A stretch of 64,000 nucleotides of DNA from Aquabacter sediminis (GTDB taxonomy: Bacteria; Pseudomonadota; Alphaproteobacteria; Rhizobiales; Xanthobacteraceae), in contig NZ_JARBFX010000003.1 of the NCBI RefSeq assembly GCF_028863665.1, positions 310,001-374,000 of the forward strand. The letters are read 5' to 3'. The notes beneath the pieces are model-generated. The model did no database searches and was not told the DNA's origin. It saw nothing but the letters and a program-made list of their open reading frames with translations. How positions within the stretch are numbered: the stretch's first letter is position 1; every line of letters begins with the position of its first letter. Positions 52,844-61,860 of the stretch are shown piece by piece. The position numbers and the translations under genes are program-made.

Positions 52844-54571
52844 CTAAGTCCCGGCCGCAGGGATCACCGGCAGCAGGAGATAGGCCTCCATGCCCGGCCC
52901 GGTATGGAGCGTCGTCGTGCCTGAGAAGAGGCTGTCCGGCCGGTCCAGCGGATCGTCGTGAAGCCAGGGGCCGGAGCCGCGATAGGCGGTGGGATTGGCC
53001 GGATCGGGCGGACGCTGGAAGTCCGTGCCGCGTATATCCAGGCCGAGCCGATAGCCCGCCGGCAGGACAATGCAGGTGGGCCAGATTTCCACCGTCAGCT
53101 CATAGACCTCACCAGGCTTCAGCGGCTGCTTGTCGTCATGGGTATGGTAGGGCTGGTGGGGACGGGAGCGCTCCGGGCACAGCTTGCGGTGGGAGGCCCG
53201 CAGCCAGCCCTGGGCCAGGGGCGTGTGCGGATCCACCGTGCCGGGAAACGTCACCTCCACCCCCTCCGGTGAAAAGGCCTGGAGGGTGACAAAGAGGTCC
53301 GCGTCCGGCGTGGAGGAGGAGACGTGCACCGTCAGCGCCAAGGGGCCCGTCAGCTCGGTCTCCTGGTCAAGCGGCGCCGACATCCAGCACAGGTTTTCCT
53401 GCGCGGCGGCGAAGGAGGCGGCACCGGGCGCTTCGGGCGCCGTCCAGGTCAGGGCCCCGGCGGCCGCGTCGAGATGCAGACGCGTCCAGGCGGTGCGGGC
53501 GAGCGGCCACTCCGTCTCCTTGCGCAACTGGAAGGCGCGGCTGAAGGGACGGCGCAGATGCACCCACACGGGGGGCTCACGATCCCACCCATTGTCCTCG
53601 CCTTTCAGGAAGTGATCGAAGAAGCGCTTCTGAAGCTCCATGCCATAGGGCAGGTAGAACCATTCCTCATGGCGCCCCGGGTGCCCCTCTAGCCACTTCT
53701 GGGGCGAGGCGGCTTGCGTGAAGGCGGAGAAGTTTCCGCGCGGATGGAGGCCAAAGCCCGCCCAATTGGCGGCGCTCAGGAAGGGCGTGACCACCTTGCT
53801 CCAGTCCGGGGAACGGGCGCGATACCAGGCATCGTCCATTTCGCGGGCCCGGACATTGGCAAGGGTGGCCATGCGATTGGCATGAAGCTCCGCCTCGGAC
53901 AATTGGGCGGGGCCGGTGGCGGGCGCATCCATCCAGGGATCGGTCGGGCCGCTGGGATTGCCGTGCTGAACCGAAAGGATCTGGCGCGGATACCAGGTTT
54001 CCAGGAACCTGTTGGAGAGGATGCCGCCGTGGCGGAAGAAGTCCCGATAGGTGTCGGCCGCCCCTTCCCACGGCACCATGGCGGCCAGGTGCGGCGGCTG
54101 GAGGGCGGCCACATGCCATTGATTGATGGCATAGTAGGAAATGCCGTTCAGCCCCACCTTTCCGTTCGACCAGGGCTGCGTCCCCGCCCATTCGATGGCG
54201 TGGTAATAGTCCAGCGTCTCGCGCGGCGAGAGGATGTCCAGATAGCCCGGCGAGCGCCCTGCCCCGCGCGAATCCACCCGCACCACCGCATAGCCCCAGG
54301 GCACCCAGATTTCCGGGTCGACGGTTTCCCAGGTCAGCCAGCGATGCTGCGAGCCGCTGAGCAGGTCGGGATGGGCGCCGGTGAGAAACGCCCAGCTCGC
54401 CTTATAGTGGTCCTGGTAGCGCACGCCCTTGCCATAGGGCCCCAGGGTCATGATGACGGGCACGGGGGCATTCGTGTCCGGCCGGAACACGTCGGCTTTC
54501 AGCTCCAGGCCATCCTCCATGGGGATGGCCACGTCACGGGTGATGATGAAGTCGGACAAGGCACTCTCCAT
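52844..54571 (-). CDS. CocE/NonD family hydrolase (X-Pro dipeptidyl-peptidase S15 type)
   Basis: 575 residues. An alpha/beta hydrolase domain carries RDVAIPMEDGLELKADVFRP and the nucleophile elbow GLNGISYYAINQW (Ser145 in place of the usual GxSYxG context). A C-terminal jelly-roll domain (about 380-560) contains SSTPDADLFVTLQAFSPEG and PLAQGWLRASHR. Family members cleave esters (cocaine esterase), beta-lactams or acyl amides. No signal peptide. The ATG at 54571 is used; a GTG at 54604 is an upstream alternative. It converges with the FGE gene and has no clear partner. Confidence 0.83.
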   Translation of the reverse strand: MESALSDFIITRDVAIPMEDGLELKADVFRPDTNAPVPVIMTLGPYGKGVRYQDHYKASWAFLTGAHPDLLSGSQHRWLTWETVDPEIWVPWGYAVVRVDSRGAGRSPGYLDILSPRETLDYYHAIEWAGTQPWSNGKVGLNGISYYAINQWHVAALQPPHLAAMVPWEGAADTYRDFFRHGGILSNRFLETWYPRQILSVQHGNPSGPTDPWMDAPATGPAQLSEAELHANRMATLANVRAREMDDAWYRARSPDWSKVVTPFLSAANWAGFGLHPRGNFSAFTQAASPQKWLEGHPGRHEEWFYLPYGMELQKRFFDHFLKGEDNGWDREPPVWVHLRRPFSRAFQLRKETEWPLARTAWTRLHLDAAAGALTWTAPEAPGAASFAAAQENLCWMSAPLDQETELTGPLALTVHVSSSTPDADLFVTLQAFSPEGVEVTFPGTVDPHTPLAQGWLRASHRKLCPERSRPHQPYHTHDDKQPLKPGEVYELTVEIWPTCIVLPAGYRLGLDIRGTDFQRPPDPANPTAYRGSGPWLHDDPLDRPDSLFSGTTTLHTGPGMEAYLLLPVIPAAGT

Positions 54572-54631
54572 GGCCCGCTGATATAGCGCGGCGGCCTTGG
54601 CCACCGCGGCGTGTCCCGCCTGCGGGTGCGA

Positions 54632-55594
54632 TCAGTCGGAACTGACGCCCGAGCTCTCCACGAGGCCCTTCCACTGGTTCACCAGTTCCCGGTAGAGGGC
54701 GGGAAAGGCCTGCGGGGGCTCGGTGGCGGGACTGACGCCGAGGTCGAGCAGCTGCTTGCGGACGTCGGGATCGGCCACGGCGTTGGAGAAGGCCTTGGCG
54801 AGGGCATCGATGATGGGCTGCGGCGTCCCCACGGGAGCCAAAAACACCTGGAAGCCGCGCGCCTGCGAGAAGCCCTTCACCCCCTGGGAGGCGAGCGTCG
54901 GCCAGTCCGGATAGGCGGCGGCCCCCTCCGGGCTGGTGATGCCGATGAGGGTGACCTGCCCCTGGTCCACATAAGGCTTGGCGGAGACGATCATGGCCAG
55001 GTCGATTTCGCCCGCCATCAGGGCCTGCATCACCGCGCCCTCGCCCTTATAGGGCACGTGCACCATGTCGATGCCGTTCTCCTTCTTCATCACCTCGCCG
55101 AACAGGTGCCCGGCGCTGGCATGGCCGAACGTGCCATAGGTGAGCTTGCCGGGATTCTTGCGGGCATAATCCAGCAGCTCCTGCGCGTTCTTCACCGGCA
55201 GCTTCTTGGAGGCGACGAGGGCCAGCTGGGTTTCGCCCACCCGCGCGACGGGGACGAAGTCCTTCAGCGGATCATAAGGCGGGTTCTTCGTCAGGTAAGG
55301 CAGCGCGCCGTGCGAGGCGCCGTTGGCGAGCAGGAGGGTGTAGCCATCGGGCGCGGCGCGCCTGACAAAATTGCTGCCGATGGCACCGGACGCGCCGGGC
55401 CTGTTGTCCACGATCATGACGCCATGAAGCGCCGGCGCCGCCTTGTCCGCGATCTTGCGCGCCAGGATGTCGCTGAGGCCGCCGGCCTGGCTGGGAACGA
55501 CGATGGTGATGGGGCGCGCGGGATAGTCGTCGGCGGCCAGCCCGAGGCTGGGCAGAGCCACCACCATGGCCGCGAGAGCAAGGCGTTTGAACAT
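54632..55594 (-). CDS. Bug/TctC-family substrate-binding protein (second copy)
   Basis: 320 residues. The signal peptide MFKRLALAAMVVALPSLGLA is cleaved before ADDYPARP. The Bug loop motifs are YPARPITIVVPSQAGGLSD and DNRPGASGAIGSN, and the DGYTLLLANG segment follows. GGAGGA lies five bases before the ATG. No TctA/B genes are near. It is divergent from a LysR gene over 149 bp that contain a 17-bp palindrome, so its ligand is likely to be handled by the LysR regulon. It lies downstream of nothing on its own strand, so it is probably monocistronic. Confidence 0.9.
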   Translation of the reverse strand: MFKRLALAAMVVALPSLGLAADDYPARPITIVVPSQAGGLSDILARKIADKAAPALHGVMIVDNRPGASGAIGSNFVRRAAPDGYTLLLANGASHGALPYLTKNPPYDPLKDFVPVARVGETQLALVASKKLPVKNAQELLDYARKNPGKLTYGTFGHASAGHLFGEVMKKENGIDMVHVPYKGEGAVMQALMAGEIDLAMIVSAKPYVDQGQVTLIGITSPEGAAAYPDWPTLASQGVKGFSQARGFQVFLAPVGTPQPIIDALAKAFSNAVADPDVRKQLLDLGVSPATEPPQAFPALYRELVNQWKGLVESSGVSSD

Positions 55595-55708
55595 GGTTTT
55601 CCTCCCATCCCGCCCCGTCTTTTCGCGAGGCATCGGCGCCGCATGAGGCGCAGGGAGGAAGATGCGGCCGATTATGACATATTGAAAATAGATAGTTTCT
55701 ATGGGATG

Positions 55709-55725
55709 TATGCCGGATCGGCATA
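55709..55725. promoter_or_regulatory. 17-bp palindrome between tctC-like and lysR genes
   Basis: TATGCCG-GAT-CGGCATA has perfect 7-bp arms and a 3-bp centre and lies 18 bp before the lysR start. It contains the T-N11-A spacing of LysR recognition boxes, so autoregulation and control of the divergent tctC-like gene are plausible. Confidence 0.55.
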
Positions 55726-55743
55726 TCACAAAGCGCCTCGCCC

Positions 55744-56655
55744 ATGGACCTGGTTTCGCTGCGCTATTTCGCGGAGACCGCCCGCCAGCGCAGCATCTCC
55801 AAGGCCGCGGCGTCGCTGGGGGTCGTGCAGCCAGCCCTGACCCGGCGCATCCAGCTTCTGGAGGAGAGCGTCGGCACCCCCCTCCTGATGCGCCACCGGC
55901 GGGGCGTGGAGCCCAACGAGGCGGGACGGCTGGTGCTGGAGCGCGCGGAGGTCATCCTGCGCCTTGTCCAGCAGCTGGAAACCGACCTGCGCTTCCATGG
56001 CCAGGAGCCGGCGGGGCCGGTTGCGCTGGGCTTTCCGCCCTCCATCGGCATCCTGTTCGTGGGCCGGATCCTGTCCGAATGCAGCGCGCGCCACCCGCGG
56101 ATCAAGCTGCTGCTGAACGAGAATTATGCGAACGCCGTGCGCAATGGCTTGCTGTCGGGCCAACTCGATATCGGCATCATGAGTTGCGAGGCGCACCATC
56201 CCGATCTTCACCAGACGCCGCTGTTCCGGGAGGCCATGTGGCTGGTGGGCCGGCCCCAGGACTGGGCTTTCACCGAAAACCCCTTGTCCCCCTCCCGGCT
56301 CGACCGGCTTCCGCTGGTGGTCGGCAGCTTCATGCGCACCTTGCTGGAAAAGAACCTCAGCAAGGAGCAGGTGCGGTTGAATGTGGTGGCCGAGGTGGAC
56401 TCGCTCTCCCTCGCCAAGGAGGCCGTCCGGGCGGGGGCGGGCTATTTCGTGACGCCGTTCTCGGCGCTGGATCGGGAGCTGGGCCAGGGCGAGTTTTCCG
56501 GCGCGCGCCTGGAAGGCCTCGACGTCTCCCGTGGCCTCTTCTCCCATCGCGACCGGCCCTTGACCCGGGCCTCCCTGGTGCTGGCGGAGATGATCAAGGC
56601 AGAGGCCGCGCAGCTGTGCGCCGCGCGGCCCGACGTCTTCCGCCCGATAACGTGA
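55744..56655 (+). CDS. LysR-family transcriptional regulator
   Basis: 303 residues. The HTH (residues 1-62) includes LRYFAETARQRSISKAAASL and QPALTRRIQLLEESVGTPLL. The effector domain resembles NAC/CynR-type regulators. Start ATG at 55744, directly after the palindromic site. Divergent from the orphan TctC receptor, which it probably controls. Confidence 0.87.
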   Translation: MDLVSLRYFAETARQRSISKAAASLGVVQPALTRRIQLLEESVGTPLLMRHRRGVEPNEAGRLVLERAEVILRLVQQLETDLRFHGQEPAGPVALGFPPSIGILFVGRILSECSARHPRIKLLLNENYANAVRNGLLSGQLDIGIMSCEAHHPDLHQTPLFREAMWLVGRPQDWAFTENPLSPSRLDRLPLVVGSFMRTLLEKNLSKEQVRLNVVAEVDSLSLAKEAVRAGAGYFVTPFSALDRELGQGEFSGARLEGLDVSRGLFSHRDRPLTRASLVLAEMIKAEAAQLCAARPDVFRPIT

Positions 56656-56691
56656 GGACGGGGCCGCCGTCTGCCGGCAGCCCCCGAAACC

Positions 56692-57276
56692 TCACGCCGG
56701 ATGATGCGCGCCCACCGTCTGGGCCAACTCCTCCTCATAGACCCCGTCGAGGAGCATGAAGGCCAGCACGCAAGGGGCCGAGGAGCGGTTGCTCCAGGCG
56801 TGGTTGGTGCCGCATTGGACCACCACGTCGCCCGCTTGCAGCAAGGTCTCTTCCTTGTCGAGCACGAGATAGATCTCGCCTGACAGGATGATGGCATAGT
56901 CCAGCGTCTGGGTCCGATGCATCATGGGATGGCGCCCGGAGACGGCGTGGGTGGAGCCGCCGGCATTTCCCATGCGGGCGAATTCGCGCGCAATGGCGTC
57001 GGAGGTCAACAGGCCGCTCTCGGGCGGGATGTTGTTGATGCGCAGGACGCTGCCGCGCGGACCCGGCAATTGGCGGCGCGGCCCGAGCGTCGGTTCCTCG
57101 GGCTGCGCCTCGATGAGCACGGGCATTTGCCCGGTGCGCCAGATGTCATTGGACCAGAAGCCAGGGCGATGCTCGGACTGGAAGAGGAAGGGCGCGGGCC
57201 CGTCCATCAGCACGATGGCCTCGCCTTGCTCATTGTGCCCGGTGACCACGCGGCGCACCTTTTGCGACAGGGACAT
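56692..57276 (-). CDS. Cupin-domain protein
   Basis: 194 residues. A single C-terminal cupin barrel (about 110-180) reads MMHRTQTLDYAIILSGEIYL, LQAGDVVVQCGTNHAW, with the His/Glu positions typical of metal-binding cupins partly replaced (HRTQTLDY lacks the second His). It could be an isomerase, hydrolase or binding protein; it is too short for gentisate dioxygenase. The ATG at 57276 begins two bases after the TctC stop and a TTG at 57282 overlaps it, so translation is coupled to the upstream TctC-like gene. Confidence 0.75.
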   Translation of the reverse strand: MSLSQKVRRVVTGHNEQGEAIVLMDGPAPFLFQSEHRPGFWSNDIWRTGQMPVLIEAQPEEPTLGPRRQLPGPRGSVLRINNIPPESGLLTSDAIAREFARMGNAGGSTHAVSGRHPMMHRTQTLDYAIILSGEIYLVLDKEETLLQAGDVVVQCGTNHAWSNRSSAPCVLAFMLLDGVYEEELAQTVGAHHPA

Positions 57277-57278
57277 GC

Positions 57279-58262
57279 TCAATCCGCCTTGATGTTCTTG
57301 GAGCGCGCAATCTTCTGCCAGGTCTCGAGCGCCTGGTTCATGGTCTCTGCCGCCTGCTGCGGCGTGCCCCCGAGCGGCGTTCCGCCCAGCTCGATGAAGC
57401 GGGCCTTGATGTCGGGGCTGTTCACCGCCTCATCGATCGCCGTGTTGAGGCGGGCGACGATGTCCGCCGGCAGGTTCGCGGGGCCGGCAAGGCCGACAAA
57501 GGACGACACCTCATAGTCGCCCACCACCTCGTCCACCGTCGGCACCTCCGGCAATTGGGGAAGGCGCTGGGGAGAGGTCACGGCAAGCGCCCGCAGCTTG
57601 CCCGACTTGATCTGGCTCTGCACCACGGACAGCGTGTCGAACATGACGTCCAGGCGCCCGGCGATCAGCTCGGTGACCTGCTGGCCGCCGCCCTTGAAAG
57701 GGATGTGCGTCAGTGCGATGCCGGTCTTGTCTGCGAACAGCTCCACCGCCAGGTGGAAGAGGGAGCCGGTCCCGGGGCTGGGATAATTGAGCTGTCCGGG
57801 ATGGGCCTTGGCGTAGGCGATGAGGTCCTTCAGGCTGGTGAAGGGGGAGGTCGCCGGAACGACGATGACCACGGGATAGGACACCACCACCGAGATGGGG
57901 GTGAAGTCCCGGACCGGGTCGAACGGCAGGCGGCTCAAAGCCGCCGCCTGGGCCGGGAAGGCGCCGGTCACCAGAAGCAGGCGATACCCATCGGGCGCGG
58001 ACTTCGCCACGGCCTCGCTGGCCAGCAGGCCACCGGCGCCGCCCTTGTTTTCGACGATGAAGGGCTGGCCGAGGGTCTCGCTAAGGCGCTGGGCCACCAG
58101 GCGCGCCACCAGGTCAGCGTTTCCGCCGGCGGAGAAGCCGACCACGATGGTCACGGGGCGCGTGGGATAGGGCGCGGCGACGGCATCGGAGCCCGCAGCC
58201 CCCCACCCCACCGCGCCAAGGCACATGGCTGCCGCCAGGAGGCGGCGCATCATCTTGAGCAT
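57279..58262 (-). CDS. Bug/TctC-family substrate-binding protein (third copy)
   Basis: 327 residues with a signal peptide to about residue 30 (SDAVAAPYPTRP). Family loops YPTRPVTIVVGFSAGGNAD and ENKGGAGGLLASEAV; GYRLLLVTGAFPAQAAAL follows. It lies in an operon (minus strand): amidohydrolase, then this gene after 17 bp, then the cupin gene. The linked PDC-lactonase-like enzyme suggests an aromatic-derived di- or tricarboxylic acid as ligand (inference). Start is the first ATG of MLKMMRR; the ATG two codons later is also possible. Confidence 0.9.
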   Translation of the reverse strand: MLKMMRRLLAAAMCLGAVGWGAAGSDAVAAPYPTRPVTIVVGFSAGGNADLVARLVAQRLSETLGQPFIVENKGGAGGLLASEAVAKSAPDGYRLLLVTGAFPAQAAALSRLPFDPVRDFTPISVVVSYPVVIVVPATSPFTSLKDLIAYAKAHPGQLNYPSPGTGSLFHLAVELFADKTGIALTHIPFKGGGQQVTELIAGRLDVMFDTLSVVQSQIKSGKLRALAVTSPQRLPQLPEVPTVDEVVGDYEVSSFVGLAGPANLPADIVARLNTAIDEAVNSPDIKARFIELGGTPLGGTPQQAAETMNQALETWQKIARSKNIKAD

Positions 58263-58279
58263 TTCCTGTATCCTTGTTG

Positions 58280-59149
58280 TTATTCTGGGAAGCGGTAAAG
58301 CTTTTGTGGATTGTCGACCAAGATCTTCCGCATCAGGTCATCGTCGCCGACCCATTCGGCGCAGGCGTCCAGCAGGTCGCCGTCATTCTGCATCTCGTCA
58401 TACTGGTTCACATGGGGCCAGTCGGTGCCCCACACGATGCGATCCGGCCGGGCCTCCAGCAGCCCCTCCACGAGGGGGCGCATGTCGCTCCAGGGGAACG
58501 CCTGGGACGACGTGCGGTGGAGGGCGGAGAGCTTCACCCAGCAGCGGTCGGTCTTCAAAAGGGTGAGCAGCGCCTGGTAGCCGGGGCAGTTCACACCTTC
58601 ATCGCCCCTCACGCGGGCCACATGATCGACCACGATGGGGTTGGGCAAGGCCAGGAGGCGGGGCGCCAATTCCGCCAGTTCGTCCGAGCGGTTGACATGC
58701 ACGGCGATGTGCCAGCCGAAGGGATGGACGCGGGCGGCGATGGCTTCCAGGTGATCGAAGCTGGCCGTCCCCTTCACCACCGTGCTCAGCCGGCTGCCGC
58801 TGAAGCCGAGCGCATCAAGGCGCTCCAGGTCCGCATAGGGCGTATCCGGCCCGGTGACCGCAACGCCCCGCAGCCGGTCGGGCGCCGCCTTCAGGGCCTC
58901 TTCCGACACCCGCGTGTCGGTGCCATAGGCACTGGAATGGACGATGACGGCCCGCGCGACGCCCAGCACGTCCAGCATGCCGAACAGGTTTTCCACCGGC
59001 GCCTGGGGCGGGGTGAAAGAACGGTTCGGCGAGAGCGGAAATTTCGAGAAGTCACCAAAAATGTGCGCGTGCGCATCACAGGAGAGCGGCGGCGCCTTGA
59101 ACCGCGGGACGCGTGTATCGGGGTCCGGAGGCAGGCAGGGGCGGGTCAT
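58280..59149 (-). CDS. Amidohydrolase family protein, 2-pyrone-4,6-dicarboxylate lactonase-like
   Basis: 289 residues of the COG3618 TIM-barrel metal hydrolases. The strand-1 motif CDAHAHIFGD (His27, His29), the mid-barrel VHVNRSDELAELAP, VDHVARV and the C-terminal WGTDWPHVN (catalytic Asp) are all as in LigI-type lactonases and related dicarboxylic lactone hydrolases. First gene of the operon with a TctC receptor and a cupin, and divergent from LysR (59248). Role: hydrolysis of a lactone or similar ring intermediate in aromatic-acid catabolism (inference). Confidence 0.82.
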   Translation of the reverse strand: MTRPCLPPDPDTRVPRFKAPPLSCDAHAHIFGDFSKFPLSPNRSFTPPQAPVENLFGMLDVLGVARAVIVHSSAYGTDTRVSEEALKAAPDRLRGVAVTGPDTPYADLERLDALGFSGSRLSTVVKGTASFDHLEAIAARVHPFGWHIAVHVNRSDELAELAPRLLALPNPIVVDHVARVRGDEGVNCPGYQALLTLLKTDRCWVKLSALHRTSSQAFPWSDMRPLVEGLLEARPDRIVWGTDWPHVNQYDEMQNDGDLLDACAEWVGDDDLMRKILVDNPQKLYRFPE

Positions 59150-59247
59150 GTTTCCTCATCTTTCTTTGTTTCCTGATGCTAAAATCTCGGTCCGTCGAAT
59201 CCCACCACCGTCTTTTCAGAACGGTTTTTCCAGTTTGGAACAGCGCC

Positions 59248-60138
59248 ATGGATCGCCTCACCGCCTTCAGGACCCTGGTGCTGGTCGCAGAGACGGGCAG
59301 CTTCACGGCGGCCGCGGCCAAGCTCTCCACGGTCCCCTCCGCCATCACCAAACGGATCTCGGAGCTGGAGAAGTCGCTGGGGGCAAAGCTCCTGCACCGC
59401 ACGACGCATGGCGTGGTGCTGACGGACGAGGGCGCCCTATGCCTTGAGAGGGTGCAGCGCGTGCTCGACGACGTGGACGATATCGAGCAGCAGCTGGCCA
59501 GCCGGCGACAGGAGGCCGCCGGCCAGTTGCGCGTGTCCATGCCCGCGGCCATGGGCCAGATCTATGTCATTCCCCAGCTCGACCGCTTCCTGGCGGCGCA
59601 CGGGTCACTGCGGCTGACCCTGGACTACAGCGATTCCCCGCCAGACCTGCTGGAGAACCGCCTGGACATTGCGGTGCGCATCGGCAAGCCGAAAGACGGC
59701 GGCTACGTCGCCCGGCGTCTGGCACGGTCGCGGCGCGTCACCTGCGCCACGCCCCATTATCTGGCGAGCCACGCCCCTGTTCGCGACCTGGACGATCTGC
59801 AGGATCACACCTGCATCGCCCTGCTGGTGGATGGGCGGATCCGCAGTTGGACCTTCGCCCAAGATGGGGCGCAGATGGCCCATACGCCGCGCGGCCGCCT
59901 GACGGTCAGCAGCGGCTTGGCCTTGCGCGAAGCCACCTTGAGCGGGCTGGGTGTCGCGCAGTGCAATTCCATCCTGGTAGCGCCGGAAATGCGGTCCGGA
60001 AAGCTCGCGGAAATTCTGCCCGAGACTTCCGTTCCCAGCGAAGACCTATATGTGGTCTATCCCCCCAATCGCCACGCCGTTCCGCGCGCGAGGGTCTTCA
60101 TCGAGTTCCTCAAGGCGGTGTTCAAGCCTTACCTATAG
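59248..60138 (+). CDS. LysR-family transcriptional regulator
   Basis: 296 residues. The HTH begins MDRLTAFRTLVLVAETGSFT and contains VPSAITKRISELEKSLGAKLL. The effector domain has the CrgA/AaeR-type pattern GQLRVSMPAAMG, LDIAVRIGKPKDGGYVARRL. The ATG at 59248 lies 98 bp from the divergent amidohydrolase start, so it likely regulates that operon. The frame is open further upstream without SD. Confidence 0.86.
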   Translation: MDRLTAFRTLVLVAETGSFTAAAAKLSTVPSAITKRISELEKSLGAKLLHRTTHGVVLTDEGALCLERVQRVLDDVDDIEQQLASRRQEAAGQLRVSMPAAMGQIYVIPQLDRFLAAHGSLRLTLDYSDSPPDLLENRLDIAVRIGKPKDGGYVARRLARSRRVTCATPHYLASHAPVRDLDDLQDHTCIALLVDGRIRSWTFAQDGAQMAHTPRGRLTVSSGLALREATLSGLGVAQCNSILVAPEMRSGKLAEILPETSVPSEDLYVVYPPNRHAVPRARVFIEFLKAVFKPYL

Positions 60139-60211
60139 GCAGCGGAATGACCGCGGACGATGGGGCGCGCCGACATCATGTCGGCGGGCCGTGAGGCTCC
60201 CGCAGGCCGCT

Positions 60212-61111
60212 TCAGGCGGGCAGGCGTCCGATTTCATCGGTCAGCATGGCGACGAATGCCGTCACCTTCGGCGGACGGAAGCGGGCGGCGGGATAGACAA
60301 TGTGGACCCCGCCGGCGGGCAGCGTCCAGTCCGGCAGGACCTCCACCAATTGTCCGCTGCGCACGTCGTCTGCGACCTGGAAATCGGGCAGGATGGCTAG
60401 CCCCCCACCGACGCGGGCGGCCGCCAGAACCGCCGGCGTGGCATTGATGCTCATCACCTGGCGCATGCGGACGGTCCGCCGTTCGAAATCCCCCTTCGAG
60501 AAATGCCAGACCAGCGGCTCGCGCAGCGCCCCGTTGACGATGAAGGGCAAGCCGGCGAGGTCTTGCGGCCCCTGCGGGGTGAGGGATGCAGCCAGATCGG
60601 GCGAGGCCACCAGGATCTGGCGGAACGTGCCGATGCGTCTCGCCTGCAGGCTTGAATCGTCCAGCCATCCCACCCGCACCGACAGGTCCACCTGGCCGGC
60701 GACCAGATCGATCCGGGCGTCCGACAGGACGAGATCCACCATGCAGGCCGGGTAGCGCCGGGCAAAACGGGCCGCCACCGGCGCGATCATCGAGGTTCCA
60801 TAATCATGGGGCGCGGCAATGCGCAGGAGCCCCATGGGTGCGGCCCTGGCCTCGGACAGTTCGTCGACGGCGTCCTCAGCCTCGCGCAGGATCATGACAC
60901 AGCGCGCGTGCAGCTTTCGCCCGGCCTGCGTGGGTTCGACCTTGCGGGTCGTGCGGACCAGGAGGCTGGTCTTCAGTTCCGCTTCGAGCCGCGCAACCTG
61001 CTGGCTCACAACCGTTTTCGTGATGCCGAGCCGATCCGCCGCCTTGGTGAACGATCCGGCGTCGACCACGGCCGCAAAATAGGCCAGTCGGTTGAGATTG
61101 ATCGCTTCCAT
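60212..61111 (-). CDS. LysR-family transcriptional regulator
   Basis: 299 residues. The HTH contains NRLAYFAAVVDAGSFTKAAD and TKTVVSQQVARLEAELKTSLL. The effector domain (MGLLRIAAPHDYGTSMIAPV; VDLSVRVGWLDDSSLQARRI) is of the CrgA/DmlR type. Its C-terminal end converges with the preceding LysR gene, 73 bp apart. It is divergent from a DsbA-family gene and an inverted repeat lies between them. Confidence 0.87.
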   Translation of the reverse strand: MEAINLNRLAYFAAVVDAGSFTKAADRLGITKTVVSQQVARLEAELKTSLLVRTTRKVEPTQAGRKLHARCVMILREAEDAVDELSEARAAPMGLLRIAAPHDYGTSMIAPVAARFARRYPACMVDLVLSDARIDLVAGQVDLSVRVGWLDDSSLQARRIGTFRQILVASPDLAASLTPQGPQDLAGLPFIVNGALREPLVWHFSKGDFERRTVRMRQVMSINATPAVLAAARVGGGLAILPDFQVADDVRSGQLVEVLPDWTLPAGGVHIVYPAARFRPPKVTAFVAMLTDEIGRLPA

Positions 61112-61122
61112 GCCCGGCCGTC

Positions 61123-61139
61123 TGGCTGATTGTTAGCCA
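61123..61139. promoter_or_regulatory. LysR-type inverted repeat (TGGCT-N7-AGCCA)
   Basis: TGGCT (61123-61127), seven bases, AGCCA (61135-61139) begins 12 bp upstream of the minus-strand lysR start and about 90 bp upstream of the DsbA-family start. Size and symmetry fit a LysR recognition box shared by both genes. Confidence 0.4.
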
Positions 61140-61227
61140 ATGACGCACAGTATGTCAGACTGGCAGCCATTTATCGACGACCTGCAAGAGCCTAGATGTC
61201 CGTTCAGCCCGATTGGAGTCTCGTGCG

Positions 61228-61860
61228 ATGCGGATCACCTATCTCTTCGACCCCCTCTGCGGCTGGTGTTACGGCGCCGGCCCGACGATTTCCCGGCTGG
61301 CGGCGCTGGACGGCGTGATGGTGAAGCTCGCCCCCACCGGCCTGTTCGCCGGCCCTGGCGCCCGGCCGATGGATGCCGGCTTTGCGGCCTATGCCTGGCA
61401 GAACGACCAGCGCATCGCGCGTCTCACCGGCCAGCCCTTCAGCGAGGCCTATCGGCATCAGGTCCTGGGCGCGTCGGGCACCCTGTTCGATTCCGCGCCC
61501 GCCACCCTCGCCGTGGTGGCAGCCGGCCTTGAGGCGCCCGAACGCGAGCTTGAGCTTCTCAAGCGCGTCCAGCGCGCCCGCTACGCGGCGGGCCATGACA
61601 TCGCCGACCATGCCGTCTTGGCCGAGATCCTGGCCGAAGCGGGCCTTGAGGAGGCGGCCCGCAGGGTGCGCGCACCCGATGCCGCGCTTCTGGCGGCCTA
61701 TGGCGCGCGGGTCGAGGCGGCCCGTGCCGACATGATGGCGTTCGGAATCACCGGCGTCCCCGCCCTCGTGCTGGGCGAAGGGGCGGGCCGCCGCGCGCTC
61801 CCCACCAGCGCCCTGTTTGGCCGCTTCGATCTTCTGGCGGCCGAAGTGCAGGCCGCCTGA
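61228..61860 (+). CDS. DsbA-family thioredoxin-fold protein
   Basis: 210 residues, no signal peptide. The N-terminal MRITYLFDPLCGWCYG has the CGWC redox motif (Cys11, Cys14). Residues 60-165 form the helical insertion seen in DsbA/FrnE-like proteins, and GITGVPALVL contains the cis-Pro loop. FrnE-like members are cytoplasmic disulfide oxidoreductases or isomerases. GGAG lies nine bases before the ATG; a TTG at 61213 is possible. It is divergent from LysR, which probably controls it. Confidence 0.83.
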   Translation: MRITYLFDPLCGWCYGAGPTISRLAALDGVMVKLAPTGLFAGPGARPMDAGFAAYAWQNDQRIARLTGQPFSEAYRHQVLGASGTLFDSAPATLAVVAAGLEAPERELELLKRVQRARYAAGHDIADHAVLAEILAEAGLEEAARRVRAPDAALLAAYGARVEAARADMMAFGITGVPALVLGEGAGRRALPTSALFGRFDLLAAEVQAA

